Assembly (NCBI RefSeq): GCF_900162695.1
Contig: NZ_FUIH01000007.1
Location: 1,550,001-1,614,000, forward strand
Length of the DNA stretch: 64,000 nucleotides
Direction: 5' to 3'
From: Virgibacillus siamensis
Lineage (GTDB): Bacteria; Bacillota; Bacilli; Bacillales; Amphibacillaceae
Under the pieces are notes generated by a model. That model made no database searches and was not told the DNA's origin. It was given only the letters and a program-made list of their open reading frames with translations. Numbering within the stretch: the first letter of the stretch is position 1; each line of letters opens with the position of its first letter. The translations under genes were made by a program, and so were the position numbers. Positions 52,075-61,709 of the stretch are shown piece by piece.

Positions 52075-52103
52075 AACAGGCCTGACAATCAGCCAGACCT
52101 GTT
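52075..52103 (-). terminator. apt terminator
   Basis: AACAGGCCTG / CAGACCTGTT, about nine pairs with a mismatch and an asymmetric loop. The T-rich GCTTAATTAAAATT follows on the minus strand. Confidence 0.65.
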
Positions 52104-52111
52104 TTCCGGAA

Positions 52112-52624
52112 TTAATAGCTCATCAATGTAAGTACATCGTATCCCTCAAGTTTCTCAAGGCCATTTAAATACGACAATTCAATAAGAAAAGCACATCCTG
52201 CTACAATACCGCCAAGCTCTTCCACCAGTTTAATTGTTGCCTCTATAGTACCTCCAGTTGCCAGCAAATCATCTGTAATCAGTACACGCTGTCCGGGTTT
52301 GATTGCATCTTTATGAATTGTCAGCGTGTTTTTTCCATATTCCAAACCGTAGTCAACCTTTATTACCTCACGCGGTAACTTTCCTTCTTTCCGTACTGGG
52401 GCAAAACCTTTCTGCAACGCATAGGAAACCGGACATCCTATAATAAAGCCCCTGGCCTCAGGTCCCACTACCAAATCAATATCACGTTTACGTGCATATT
52501 CCACAATTTCATCCACTGCGGCTTTATATGCGGGACCATTATCCATCAACGGTGTAATATCTTTAAACTGAATACCTTCTTTTGGCCAGTTTTCTACGAT
52601 TTTAATATGTTTTTTATAGTCCAT
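52112..52624 (-). CDS. apt: Adenine phosphoribosyltransferase
   Basis: 170 residues. PRPP-binding motif VLITDDLLATGGTIEA, and the typical FKDITPLM, LVVGPEARGFIIGCPVSYAL and GFAPVRKEGKLP. It salvages adenine to AMP. Its start overlaps recJ by 11 bp, so it is coupled to recJ. The pair recJ-apt precedes relA, as in B. subtilis. Confidence 0.97.
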   Translation of the reverse strand: MDYKKHIKIVENWPKEGIQFKDITPLMDNGPAYKAAVDEIVEYARKRDIDLVVGPEARGFIIGCPVSYALQKGFAPVRKEGKLPREVIKVDYGLEYGKNTLTIHKDAIKPGQRVLITDDLLATGGTIEATIKLVEELGGIVAGCAFLIELSYLNGLEKLEGYDVLTLMSY

Positions 52625-54944
52625 TCGTTACTTCCTCCCTGGATATTTCACTATCCTGTACGCAATTTAAAAACCAATTTTTCAATTCCTCATAATTGGA
52701 AAAGTAAAGTACTTTTTCTATTTCAGCCCGGCTAATACGTCTCTGATATGCAAGGGACTCTGACAAATCACGTTTCACCGGATTGGAGTTAATTGATATA
52801 ACGCCTTTTTCTATTTTAACAAAACCCAATTCAAAAAACACGTCTGACATAAACAGAATCTGGTCTTTTGTCCAATTCTTTGCCCGTTTCATCATCTCAA
52901 GGTCTTCTGTCAGATTAATTTGTTTCCTGCGCATAACAAGTGCATACAGCCACTTAAAATCCTCTCTGTTTGGAAAGTGATTCATATATGCGCTGTTTTC
53001 CAGGTGGAAACATACATGCAGATTATTTGGCCTTGTCCTTTGGATAATCTGCTGCAATGAATGTAACTCATCCGGTAATTCATATAAATAGACCGTGTCT
53101 GTTATTTCCAATTCATTTACGTCGGTATCATATGTAATGCAATTAACATTATCCGGAACTGTACCTGTTTCATTCGGAATTGTATGAAATACTGCTGTTT
53201 GAGATTTATAGTCACACGAAAATGGTGAAATATCAATCTGTTTTTTCCCGCGATGATCAAATAATTGTTTCTCCGCAATTTTTAAATCCTTCATCACGAT
53301 TTGCACTTTTTTATTTCCATTCCACTCATTGATACCCAATTCTCCAACGACTGTAATGCTTGTTGCGGGTGAGATAAACGGATGCAGATGCCCAAGACCG
53401 AAACCAATCCCATCTAATGACGTATTTTCCTGCCTGAATTGAACTTTCAAATGGTTCTTCCTGCTGCCAATTTGTCTCGCATCAGCAGGAATTTGATTCA
53501 ACTGAAAGACAGGTTTCGGGTTGCTCATCCCAAATGGCGCAAGCTGCGCAATCTCATTAACGAGAAGCTCATTTATTTCCGGAAGTGCAACCGTTTTGTT
53601 AATTTCCAATTCCTGCGTGAAATCTTCTTCTGTTAGCTGCTCATGAATAAGATTGTTTAACTTTTCTCTTAAAGGTTGTACATTATCCAATGGCAACGTC
53701 ATTCCGGCAGCCTGTGAGTGTCCTCCAAAAGCATCAAATAATTCCCGTTGTTTCATACAATTCTGGAACAAATTAAAAGCTGGGATACTTCTTGCCGATC
53801 CTTTTGCTTGTCCTGTTTCAGGAATAATGGAAAGTACAATCGCCGGACAGTCATATTTTCTTACCAGATTAGATGCAACAATCCCCAGCACTCCCTGATT
53901 CCATCCTTCTTTCGCCACGACGATAACACCGTGTTGGTCCATAGAATCAATCATCTTATCAGCTTCACGAACAATATCACTTACGATCTTCTGACGTTCC
54001 TTATTAATAGACTGAACCATTTCCGCAATCTGCGCTGCCTCATCCATATTATTTGTCATTAACAACTGAACTGCCAAATCTGCATCCTGCAGCCTTCCGA
54101 CAGCATTTAGACGTGGCCCGATCAAAAAACCGACATCATCTTCCCCAACATCGCCGTTTATATTGCATACCTGTTTCAATGCTGTTAAACCGGGACGTTT
54201 GGTTGTGGATAATGACCGCAAACCAAAAAAAGCCAGCACTCTGTTTTCATCCACTAATGGTACAAGATCTGCAATCGTACCAATCGCAACAAGATCAAGG
54301 TATTGTTTCGGAAAATATCCCAAGAGGTACTGTGCAAGTTTAAAAGCTACCCCAACACCAGCCAATTCTTTAAAACCATATTCCGGTGAACATTTTGGAT
54401 GAATGATGGCAAGTGCCTCAGGAAGCTTCTCCTGAGGTTCATGGTGATCCGTAACAATCAAATCAATACCAAGTTCTTTTGCGACATTAGCCTCATGTAC
54501 TGAAGCAATTCCTGTATCCACCGTTATGATAACAGTAAATCCATTTTGTGCAGCGTCTCTGAAGGCTTGCTCATTTGGTCCATAGCCTTCCGTAAACCGA
54601 TTCGGTATGTAATAATCACAGTCCGCTCCAAGCTCTTCCAATGCTTGGAGAAGCAATGTTGTTGAACTTACTCCATCAGCATCATAGTCACCAAAAACAA
54701 GAATTCGTTCATTCTGTACGATTGCTTGGTGTACACGATCTCCAGCGATTTTTATGTTTTCTAATTTATGGGGGTCGTTTAGTTGATCCAATGAGGGATG
54801 TAGAAACTCCTGTGCGGTTTGTTCATCCGTAATCCCCCGTTGCAGAAGCAATTCCTTAATAAGCGGAGAGATTTTCATTGATTCCCAATTTATCGGTTCG
54901 TCGATTGTTTCCGTATATTTCCATTTCATTATGCTTTGTAACAT
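52614..54944 (-). CDS. recJ: Single-stranded-DNA-specific exonuclease RecJ
   Basis: 776 residues from ATG at 54944, with GGGGTGA five bases upstream; an earlier ATG at 54974 lacks a site. DHH motifs: VFGDYDADGVSSTT, DTGIAS, VTDHHEPQEKLP, then the DHHA1 part (KEGWNQGVLGIVASNL, GSARSIPAFNLFQ, FGGHSQAAGMTLP), an OB domain and the C-terminal RecJ_C domain of Firmicutes. It degrades single strands 5' to 3' in recombination and mismatch repair. Confidence 0.97.
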   Translation of the reverse strand: MLQSIMKWKYTETIDEPINWESMKISPLIKELLLQRGITDEQTAQEFLHPSLDQLNDPHKLENIKIAGDRVHQAIVQNERILVFGDYDADGVSSTTLLLQALEELGADCDYYIPNRFTEGYGPNEQAFRDAAQNGFTVIITVDTGIASVHEANVAKELGIDLIVTDHHEPQEKLPEALAIIHPKCSPEYGFKELAGVGVAFKLAQYLLGYFPKQYLDLVAIGTIADLVPLVDENRVLAFFGLRSLSTTKRPGLTALKQVCNINGDVGEDDVGFLIGPRLNAVGRLQDADLAVQLLMTNNMDEAAQIAEMVQSINKERQKIVSDIVREADKMIDSMDQHGVIVVAKEGWNQGVLGIVASNLVRKYDCPAIVLSIIPETGQAKGSARSIPAFNLFQNCMKQRELFDAFGGHSQAAGMTLPLDNVQPLREKLNNLIHEQLTEEDFTQELEINKTVALPEINELLVNEIAQLAPFGMSNPKPVFQLNQIPADARQIGSRKNHLKVQFRQENTSLDGIGFGLGHLHPFISPATSITVVGELGINEWNGNKKVQIVMKDLKIAEKQLFDHRGKKQIDISPFSCDYKSQTAVFHTIPNETGTVPDNVNCITYDTDVNELEITDTVYLYELPDELHSLQQIIQRTRPNNLHVCFHLENSAYMNHFPNREDFKWLYALVMRRKQINLTEDLEMMKRAKNWTKDQILFMSDVFFELGFVKIEKGVISINSNPVKRDLSESLAYQRRISRAEIEKVLYFSNYEELKNWFLNCVQDSEISREEVTNGL

Positions 54945-54999
54945 AAATTCACCCCTGACTTTCCTATTATACAAAAGTAAGTCAAGGGTAGCAATCAGG

Positions 55000-55314
55000 T
55001 TATTTTTCGGTTTTGTTCTTATCTTGTTTATCCATCGTGTCCAGTAATTTATGTTTCTTTAAAATTTCGCGCATTTGGTTGTTTTCATGCTGCAGCATTT
55101 TCCGTTCCCGCTGAAGATGAATTATTTTGACGAGACCAACTGCTGCTGTTATGATTCCCCCCATCAAAACGGAAAATAATATAACTAATATTAATGGTGC
55201 CTGCCCAGTGTTGAATAAGTAATTTACCTCAACCGGTTCCACATTAATAACGGCGAATATTGCAATAATAATGACAAAAATAATAGCCAAAATAACGTAT
55301 GATTGTCCACGCAT
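55000..55314 (-). CDS. lapA: LapA family membrane protein (YrvD-like)
   Basis: 104 residues from ATG at 55314, eight bases after GGAGG. Two membrane helices (YVILAIIFVIIIAIFAVINVEPV and APLILVILFSVLMGGIITAAVGLV) and a C-terminal coiled coil (HLQRERKMLQHENNQMREILKKH). This is the DUF1049 architecture of LapA, which in proteobacteria works in envelope assembly; in Bacillus it is yrvD, function unknown. It lies between secDF and recJ. Confidence 0.88.
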   Translation of the reverse strand: MRGQSYVILAIIFVIIIAIFAVINVEPVEVNYLFNTGQAPLILVILFSVLMGGIITAAVGLVKIIHLQRERKMLQHENNQMREILKKHKLLDTMDKQDKNKTEK

Positions 55315-55448
55315 CCTTATTTCCTCCTTCATTTACAGGCTATTTTACTCCATTACCCGTTGCTGACAAAAATTAATCTGAAAATAGACATGGTCCAAAT
55401 ATTTAATTCGTACCCAAGACACTTGCTTTCCATCGTCCATTTAAAATA

Positions 55449-55477
55449 ATCCCGTGTCACTTTAGATGACACGGGAT
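55449..55477 (-). terminator. secDF terminator
   Basis: Perfect 11 bp stem ATCCCGTGTCA (55449-55459) / TGACACGGGAT (55467-55477), 7-base loop. On the minus strand ATTATTTT follows; on the plus strand CTTTTTTAT. It lies just after the secDF stop. Confidence 0.85.
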
Positions 55478-55482
55478 CTTTT

Positions 55483-57750
55483 TTATACCTGTGGTCCTTC
55501 TGTACGTTTCTTTTTAACAAAGGAAATCGGTTTTTCTTTGATATTCTTGCCACGCCACACAAGCCACAACTGTGAAGCTATAAAGAGTGACGAGTATGTC
55601 CCTGCAATCAGTCCGACCGTAAGCGCGATCGCGAAAGGAACTATCGACTGTGCACCAAGGAACAGGAATGCGAGAACAGCAATTAACGTTGTAACTGTTG
55701 TATTGATGCTTCGGGTAAGGGTCTGAACAAGACTCCGGTTTACAATTTTTGCAAGTTCACCAAAGGACTTGACCCTTTTCTTTTTCTGGATATTCTCCCG
55801 TATCCTGTCAAAAGTAACAATCGTATCATTTATCGAATACCCTATTATCGTCAGGATTGCAGCTACAATCGTGATATCAAATTCAATTCTGGTAAAGCTG
55901 AAAATAGCCAGTATGAAAAACACATCATGCAGCAGTGCAATAATTGCGGTCACCGCGAAAAACAACTCGAATCGGAATGCAACATAGATAATCATTCCAA
56001 TTGATGCAATTCCTAACGCGTACAAGGCGTTTTTAACCAGTTCCTTCCCGACAATCGGCGATACAATACTCACACTTGTATCTGCATTGTAATTTTTATC
56101 GAAAAGGTTTTGGATTTCAGCTATTTTATCCTCATCAATCACTTTGTCATAACGTGCAACAGCTGATGTTTTATTTCCAGATAGTATGACAGATTCAGGG
56201 CTTACACCAAGTTTATCGAGATCATCTTCCACATCCTCGGCGTTAAGCGTATTATCTGCATTAATCTGAACCCTCGAACCACTTGTGAAGTCAATCCCCG
56301 GATTCAACTGGAAAATCCCAAGTGATATTGCTCCTAATACAATCATAATGGTAGAAGCAATGAAGAATTTTTTACGATGCTTTACAGGGTTGATTTCACG
56401 ATTAAACAGCTTTGGTTCCCTTTCCGTCGTATCTGCAATATCCTTGATGTCTCTCTTATTAACACCAAACCATCCTGGACGATTTTTCAAAAACTTGGTT
56501 CTCATCCACAGTCCCATTAATAGTCTTGTTCCATATACAGCCGTCAGAAAACTGACCAGAATACTTAGAATGAGCATGGTAGCAAAACCTTTAATCGAAC
56601 TTGTACCGAAAATAAACAATACGACTGCAGCAAGTATGGTTGTTATATTGGCATCGATAATTGCTGAAAGCGAGTTGCTGGTTCCCGCCTTAAACGATGC
56701 CAGAATGGATTTTCCTTCACGCAATTCTTCCTTAATCCGCTCAAATGTAATAACGTTTGCATCCACCGCCATACCTACACCAAGTATGAGAGCAGCTATC
56801 CCTTGCAGGGTCAGAACCCCATTCATTAACTCGAAGAACAGTAAAATAAGAAAAATGTAAAAGGTTAAATTAATGGTTGCAATGATACCCGGAAAACGAT
56901 AAACAGCTATCATAAACAGAAAGATAATACTTACACCAACAATACCGGAAAACACAGTCTTATTTAATGCCTGTTCACCAAATTGTGCTCCTACCGTAGT
57001 CGAATACAATTCGGTCATATTAACCGGCAATGAACCGGCATTGATAATATCAGCAAGCCGCTGTGCTTCTTCTACTGTAAAGTCCCCCGTGATCATAACA
57101 TCTGACGTATTCAATGTTTCATCAACCGCGGGTGCGGACACATACTTGGGGTCTTTCTTTTTATATTGTTCTGCGAATGAATCCCCTTTTTGATAATCCA
57201 TCCAAATAACAAGCAAATTATCCGGATAAGGCGTCTCTGGATCATAATTACCCTTTAATTTACTTGTCACATCACCGAATTTCTTAGCAGACTTAAGCTG
57301 TAACGTTACAATCGGCTGATTGGTCTGAGAATGGAAGTCCTGCTGGGCGCTTCCCTCTTTAATGTCTGATCCATTAAGTAATTCTTTATCGGATACATTT
57401 CGAAACGATAATCTTGCTGAGGTGGAAAGTAATTCCCTTGCCTCTTCCGGATCTTTGATTCCCGCAAGCTGAACCCGAATCCGGTTTTCACCTTCAATAT
57501 TAATGTTTGCCTCACTAATACCCAGACGGTTAACCCGTTCATTCAGAATCCGGACAGTTGATTCAAGCAAATCTTTGTCAACTTTTTCCCCATCATCAAC
57601 TGGTTCAACCTTGTACAGGATTTCAAAACCACCCTGCAAGTCTAATCCAAGGTTAATATCCTTCGTTATTCCGGTTATCGTTGTCCCAATCGTTCCTAAA
57701 AATAATAGTACAATCAGAAAAAAGGCAACGATTTTCCCTCTGTTTTTCAT
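55483..57750 (-). CDS. secDF: Protein translocase subunit SecDF (fused)
   Basis: 755 residues, SecD and SecF in a single chain as in many Bacillaceae. SecD: LGLDLQGGFEILYKVEP, P1 domain, then RLADIINAGSLPVNMTEL and AALILGVGMAVDANVITFERIKEEL. SecF: FQLNPGIDFTSGSRVQI, then TIIGYSINDTIVTFDRIREN with the conserved Asp/Arg helix pair. About 12 membrane helices. It uses proton motive force to pull proteins through SecYEG. It is downstream of comN and upstream of lapA. Confidence 0.97.
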   Translation of the reverse strand: MKNRGKIVAFFLIVLLFLGTIGTTITGITKDINLGLDLQGGFEILYKVEPVDDGEKVDKDLLESTVRILNERVNRLGISEANINIEGENRIRVQLAGIKDPEEARELLSTSARLSFRNVSDKELLNGSDIKEGSAQQDFHSQTNQPIVTLQLKSAKKFGDVTSKLKGNYDPETPYPDNLLVIWMDYQKGDSFAEQYKKKDPKYVSAPAVDETLNTSDVMITGDFTVEEAQRLADIINAGSLPVNMTELYSTTVGAQFGEQALNKTVFSGIVGVSIIFLFMIAVYRFPGIIATINLTFYIFLILLFFELMNGVLTLQGIAALILGVGMAVDANVITFERIKEELREGKSILASFKAGTSNSLSAIIDANITTILAAVVLFIFGTSSIKGFATMLILSILVSFLTAVYGTRLLMGLWMRTKFLKNRPGWFGVNKRDIKDIADTTEREPKLFNREINPVKHRKKFFIASTIMIVLGAISLGIFQLNPGIDFTSGSRVQINADNTLNAEDVEDDLDKLGVSPESVILSGNKTSAVARYDKVIDEDKIAEIQNLFDKNYNADTSVSIVSPIVGKELVKNALYALGIASIGMIIYVAFRFELFFAVTAIIALLHDVFFILAIFSFTRIEFDITIVAAILTIIGYSINDTIVTFDRIRENIQKKKRVKSFGELAKIVNRSLVQTLTRSINTTVTTLIAVLAFLFLGAQSIVPFAIALTVGLIAGTYSSLFIASQLWLVWRGKNIKEKPISFVKKKRTEGPQV

Positions 57751-57799
57751 CTATTATTTGCCTCCCTTAGTATCACGCGGGTCAAACGTTATGTAAAGA

Positions 57800-58102
57800 T
57801 TATTTTTCAGCATCTGCATGGCCATTCACAACCGCAGCAATCGATGCCATAAGATCTTCATCCTGATAAGCATTAACCGTCAAATAACTCATGTATATGT
57901 TGGATGCTAAATGGAATATATCCTGCACTACCTCATACAAGCGTTTTTGAGGGTTACCTTTCCAAACTTTCTCCTCAAGACACTTCCAGATATCATCATT
58001 GGATGCTTGTCTGTAACCCATCATCCGAAATTCATCTTTTTTGCATTCAAGTGCCATTTCAATCTCATTTCTCCAATCACGTACACACTTAACGGTTTCC
58101 AT
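57800..58102 (-). CDS. comN: Post-transcriptional regulator ComN
   Basis: 100 residues from ATG at 58102, just after GGGGGGAT; an ATG at 58126 is earlier. The family pattern is METVKCVRDWRNEIEMALECKKDEFRMMGYRQASNDDIWKCLEEKVW and SNIYMSYLTVNAYQDEDLMASI. In B. subtilis ComN controls late competence mRNA at the division site with DivIVA. Located next to secDF, where comN (yrzD) is found. Confidence 0.85.
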   Translation of the reverse strand: METVKCVRDWRNEIEMALECKKDEFRMMGYRQASNDDIWKCLEEKVWKGNPQKRLYEVVQDIFHLASNIYMSYLTVNAYQDEDLMASIAAVVNGHADAEK

Positions 58103-58221
58103 ACGATCCCCCCTATACACGATCACGTCAATTCATTAAAGCTTGTCATGCTTGGCCCACTACTTTGCATATATATCATTGTATATGAAAATTTATTTTT
58201 TGAGAAGGCAGGGCGGCAATA

Positions 58222-59775
58222 TTGACAAAACAAACTTTTTTACAAGGAACAATCATTTTAATAATTGCTGGAATGATTACACGTTTACTTGGTTTCATCA
58301 ACCGGCTTGTTCTTGCACGTTTTATGGGGGAAGAAGGCGTCGGTTTGTACATGATGGCACTTCCGACATTGTTTCTCGTAATAACACTGACACAGTTCGG
58401 CCTTCCTGTTGCAATTTCCAAAAGAGTTGCTGAGGCCGAGGCCCAAGGTGATAAACAGAAAATAAAAAAAATCCTTGTCGTTTCCCTGGTCATAACCGCC
58501 ATTTCAAGTATTGTCTTTACAACCGCCATGATTCTCGCAACGCCGTTTATCGCAACCACTTTGCTGACGGATGAACGAACGATGTTTCCGTTAATTGCAA
58601 TCAGCCCCATTATTCCAATCATTGCTGTCTCTTCCGTGCTGAAGGGGTATTTTCAGGGAAGACAAAATATGAAACCCCAAAGCTATGCACTTGTGATTGA
58701 ACAGGTTGTCCGGATAACATGTGTTGCCCTTTTTATAAAATTACTGCTGCCATTCGGGATTGAATATGCGGCAGCTGGTGCAATGTTTAGTGTCATTATG
58801 GGGGAACTTGCCTCATTACTGTTCCTTGTATTCCTTTTTAAACGAAAGAAAATCGTTAAAGTCCGCCATAAATTTTTGGGTTATGTGAAATCAAGCAAAA
58901 ACACTGTAAAAGAACTCTTTTCGATTGCACTTCCAAGCACCGGCAGCAGAATAATCGGTTCGATTTCGTATTTTCTGGAACCGATCATTGTTGCGCAAAG
59001 TCTGATGCTGGCAGGGATATCAAGCAGTATGGCAACGAAACAATACGGTGAATTAACAGGTTACGTCATGCCATTATTGTTATTACCGACTTTCATAACA
59101 CAGTCACTTTCCATCGCCTTAGTACCTGCTATTTCGGAGGCGGATGCTCAATATAATAAAAAATTGATCCATTACCGGATACACCAGTCAATTCGCATCT
59201 CATTTGCTTCAGGAGGCATCGCAACAATTGTTTTGACATTATTTTCTGTTCCAATCCTAACATTTATGTATGGAACCGATGATGCAAGCAAAATGATGAT
59301 CCTAATGGCACCATTTTTTATTTTATTATACCTTCAACCTCCGCTGCAATCAGCACTTCAAGCACTTGATCTTGCAAAACCGGCAATGTGGAACAGTCTG
59401 ATTGGTGCAGCTATTAAATTTTCTGTCCTGTTCTTCCTAGCTTCCAACCCGAAATTTGGGATAATGGGTGCAGCTATTGCCATGTCAGTCGGTGTTGTTC
59501 TCGTAACACTTCTGCATTTGGCAAGTCTTTATAAAGAAATAGGATTTAAGATTCCACTAACAGATTTATTAAAAATGGGCTCATTGCTTTTTCTGACCTG
59601 GCTTGCAGGTGATACTCTCAAAAATCTGTATAACGGTTTTAATTCAAATTTGTTTCTGCTCATATTTATCATTTTAATATTAGGTGTCCTCTATATCGGA
59701 TTTCTTTTTATTTTAAAGTTTATTACAAAAGAAGAACTGAAACAAATTCCATTTCTGCAAAAATGGCTAACGTGA
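58222..59775 (+). CDS. spoVB: Stage V sporulation protein B (MurJ/MOP superfamily flippase)
   Basis: 517 residues with about 14 membrane helices. Typical segments are ILIIAGMITRLLGFINRLVLARFMGEEGVGLYMMALPT, TQFGLPVAISKRVAEAEAQGD, GYFQGRQNMKPQSYALVIEQVVRI and GSRIIGSISYFLEPIIVAQSL. SpoVB is needed for spore cortex and belongs to the family of lipid-linked sugar flippases. TTG at 58222 follows AGGGCGG. A sigma-E-like pair (TCATGCT, 15 bp, CATATATAT, about 58145-58175) lies upstream but is weak. It is divergent from comN. Confidence 0.93.
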   Translation: MTKQTFLQGTIILIIAGMITRLLGFINRLVLARFMGEEGVGLYMMALPTLFLVITLTQFGLPVAISKRVAEAEAQGDKQKIKKILVVSLVITAISSIVFTTAMILATPFIATTLLTDERTMFPLIAISPIIPIIAVSSVLKGYFQGRQNMKPQSYALVIEQVVRITCVALFIKLLLPFGIEYAAAGAMFSVIMGELASLLFLVFLFKRKKIVKVRHKFLGYVKSSKNTVKELFSIALPSTGSRIIGSISYFLEPIIVAQSLMLAGISSSMATKQYGELTGYVMPLLLLPTFITQSLSIALVPAISEADAQYNKKLIHYRIHQSIRISFASGGIATIVLTLFSVPILTFMYGTDDASKMMILMAPFFILLYLQPPLQSALQALDLAKPAMWNSLIGAAIKFSVLFFLASNPKFGIMGAAIAMSVGVVLVTLLHLASLYKEIGFKIPLTDLLKMGSLLFLTWLAGDTLKNLYNGFNSNLFLLIFIILILGVLYIGFLFILKFITKEELKQIPFLQKWLT

Positions 59776-59859
59776 AAAGAAGCTGGGAGATATCAAAAAA
59801 TGTAATACAAAAGATGAACAATTCGAACATGCGGAGGGAAAGTCTGAAATTAATTGTTG

Positions 59860-60061
59860 GAAGGTTGATTTCTTCCGGGGGACGGTTGATTCCTTTGTCT
59901 TGAAGGTTGATTTCATTTTGGGACGGTTGATTCCTCATCTTGAAGGTTGATTTCTCCCGGGGGACGGTTGATTCCTCATCTTGAAGGTTGATTTCTCCCG
60001 GGGGACGGTTGATTCCTCATCTTGAAGGTTGATTTCTCCCGGTAGACGGTTGCCCCATCTT
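59860..60061. repeat. Tandem-repeat array, five copies of about 41 bp
   Basis: Copies span 59860-59901 (42 bp), 59902-59941 (40), 59942-59982 (41), 59983-60023 (41) and 60024-60061 (38, degenerate). Each copy has two halves with core GGTTGAT, one after GAA and one after GAC. Cores begin at 59863, 59884, 59905, 59925, 59945, 59966, 59986, 60007 and 60027, spaced 20 or 21 bp, about two helical turns. The array lies between the convergent spoVB and permease genes. The remaining 150 bp of this 434 bp gap (60062-60209) shows nothing I can name. Confidence 0.9.
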
Positions 60062-60209
60062 GAAGATTGATAGAACGATTTTTGCCTCCATGTAAGCTTG
60101 AGAAAGAAGAAATTTTTCCTGTTCGCCTATAAATCCTCATGAGTGGTTTAATAACCGCAGTATCACCCCTGCTTGTTCTGGCGAAATAAAGCCATCCATG
60201 GCAAGTTCC

Positions 60210-61511
60210 TCATAAACTTTCGGACATATACGGAATTAAGTAACGGATAAAAATATAGATCGTCGATATGACAAGTGAAAAGATGACAAATGGAATCCCA
60301 TAAAGCATAAACCTGATAAATGGAATTTTTTCCCCCTCACCTTCTGCAAGCCCTGCCACAACAATATTGGCGGATGCGCCCACAAGCGTTGCATTCCCCC
60401 CAAGACACGCCCCAAGTGCCAATGACCACCAGATGGGATCAAGATAGACAAGGCCATACGACTCAAATTCCTTAATCACGGGAATCATGGCTGCTACAAA
60501 TGGAATATTATCGATAACTCCTGAAAACAATCCCGAAACCCATAAAATCAGTAGCGCCGTTTTGGAAAAGTCCCCATCTGTAAACAAAACAATCACACGT
60601 GCCATTTCATCAATAATTCCTACTTCGCGAAGACCTCCAACTAATGCAAACAATCCAATAAAGAAAAATAATGTTACCCATTCCACCCTGCTTAAAATTT
60701 GTTCCGTTGAGATTTCTTTCTCTGTAAGCAGCAATAGCAGCACTGCACCGCTGATAGCAATAATAGTTAAATTCACATGGAGGAAAGAATGCAATAAAAA
60801 GCCGAGCAATGTCATTGCCAATACAGCGATGGACTGGTAAAGCATCGGGGTTCTGACAAGATAACCAGCTGCATCCAGTTCAAGCAAGTTTCTGACATTT
60901 GATTGTCCCGCCTTCAACGATTTTCGGAACAGAAAAAGTAACATTCCGACCATCGACACAAAAATCACAAGAGCAACAGGTGCTAAATGATTCACAAACG
61001 ATAAAAAAGTTAAATGATCAACAGCCTGTCCAATCATAATATTTGGCGGATCACCAATCAACGTCGCTGTACCGCCTATGTTTGAACTGAAAATAATCAT
61101 AAGCAAATAAGGGAATGATTGCAATTTTAATTGTTTCGTAATTTTTAGGATGATCGGCACAAAAATCAGGACTGTTGTGACATTATCTAATAAAGCAGAA
61201 CCAAACGCCGTTAAACACCCAACCCCCACGAGCAATGGTACAGGCGCGCCTCCAACTTTTTGGGCAAATCGGATTGCAATAAATGAAAAAAGTCCGGTCC
61301 GCTCTGTAATTGAAATTAGAACCATCATGGAAAACAACAATGCAATCGTGTTCCAATCAATATATGTTTGAAACATATCATGAAGGGAGTAAACTCCCGA
61401 AATAAGCAACAGGACACCGCCAAGCATTGCTATAACTGCCCGATTATACTTCTCCATCATAATAAATACATAACTTATTAAAAATATGATTGTTGCCAGC
61501 AGAACATCCAT
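60210..61511 (-). CDS. NhaD/ArsB-type (SLC13-like) permease
   Basis: 433 residues, 11-13 membrane helices. Two internal repeats carry the ion-transporter signature: FGSALLDNVTTVLIFVPI with SSNIGGTATLIGDPPNIMIG, and SGVIDNIPFVAAMIPVI with GACLGGNATLVGASANIVVAG. This pattern is common to ArsB, NhaD and the P-protein group. Substrate is not set by sequence; arsenite, sodium/proton or organic anions are all possible, and no ars genes lie nearby. The setting with an mrp operon elsewhere favours sodium/proton exchange, but that is inference. Confidence 0.85.
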   Translation of the reverse strand: MDVLLATIIFLISYVFIMMEKYNRAVIAMLGGVLLLISGVYSLHDMFQTYIDWNTIALLFSMMVLISITERTGLFSFIAIRFAQKVGGAPVPLLVGVGCLTAFGSALLDNVTTVLIFVPIILKITKQLKLQSFPYLLMIIFSSNIGGTATLIGDPPNIMIGQAVDHLTFLSFVNHLAPVALVIFVSMVGMLLFLFRKSLKAGQSNVRNLLELDAAGYLVRTPMLYQSIAVLAMTLLGFLLHSFLHVNLTIIAISGAVLLLLLTEKEISTEQILSRVEWVTLFFFIGLFALVGGLREVGIIDEMARVIVLFTDGDFSKTALLILWVSGLFSGVIDNIPFVAAMIPVIKEFESYGLVYLDPIWWSLALGACLGGNATLVGASANIVVAGLAEGEGEKIPFIRFMLYGIPFVIFSLVISTIYIFIRYLIPYMSESL

Positions 61512-61709
61512 AAGACACCCTCTTTCGATAATAAGGGAATTGCTTCATACATATATATGCGTGGAATCTTGAAATAATTTCAGTCTATTTTTCACTTGTC
61601 CGAATAGAATTTAATAAATAGGCAGGACAACTAGGCTGAAAGTTCAGGATTAGTTTCTGTCTCTTGGCAGTTCAAAAATTTATTTAACCGGCTGAAGGGG
61701 GTAAGCACA

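Noticed and set aside
59723..59938. 71-codon minus-strand frame across the tandem repeats
   Set aside because: Its repetitive peptide (EINL, INRPP motifs) is just a translation of the GGTTGAT array and of the spoVB end; it has no ribosome site or family resemblance.
59860..60061. CRISPR-like array
   Set aside because: The units abut with no spacers, and no cas genes are nearby.
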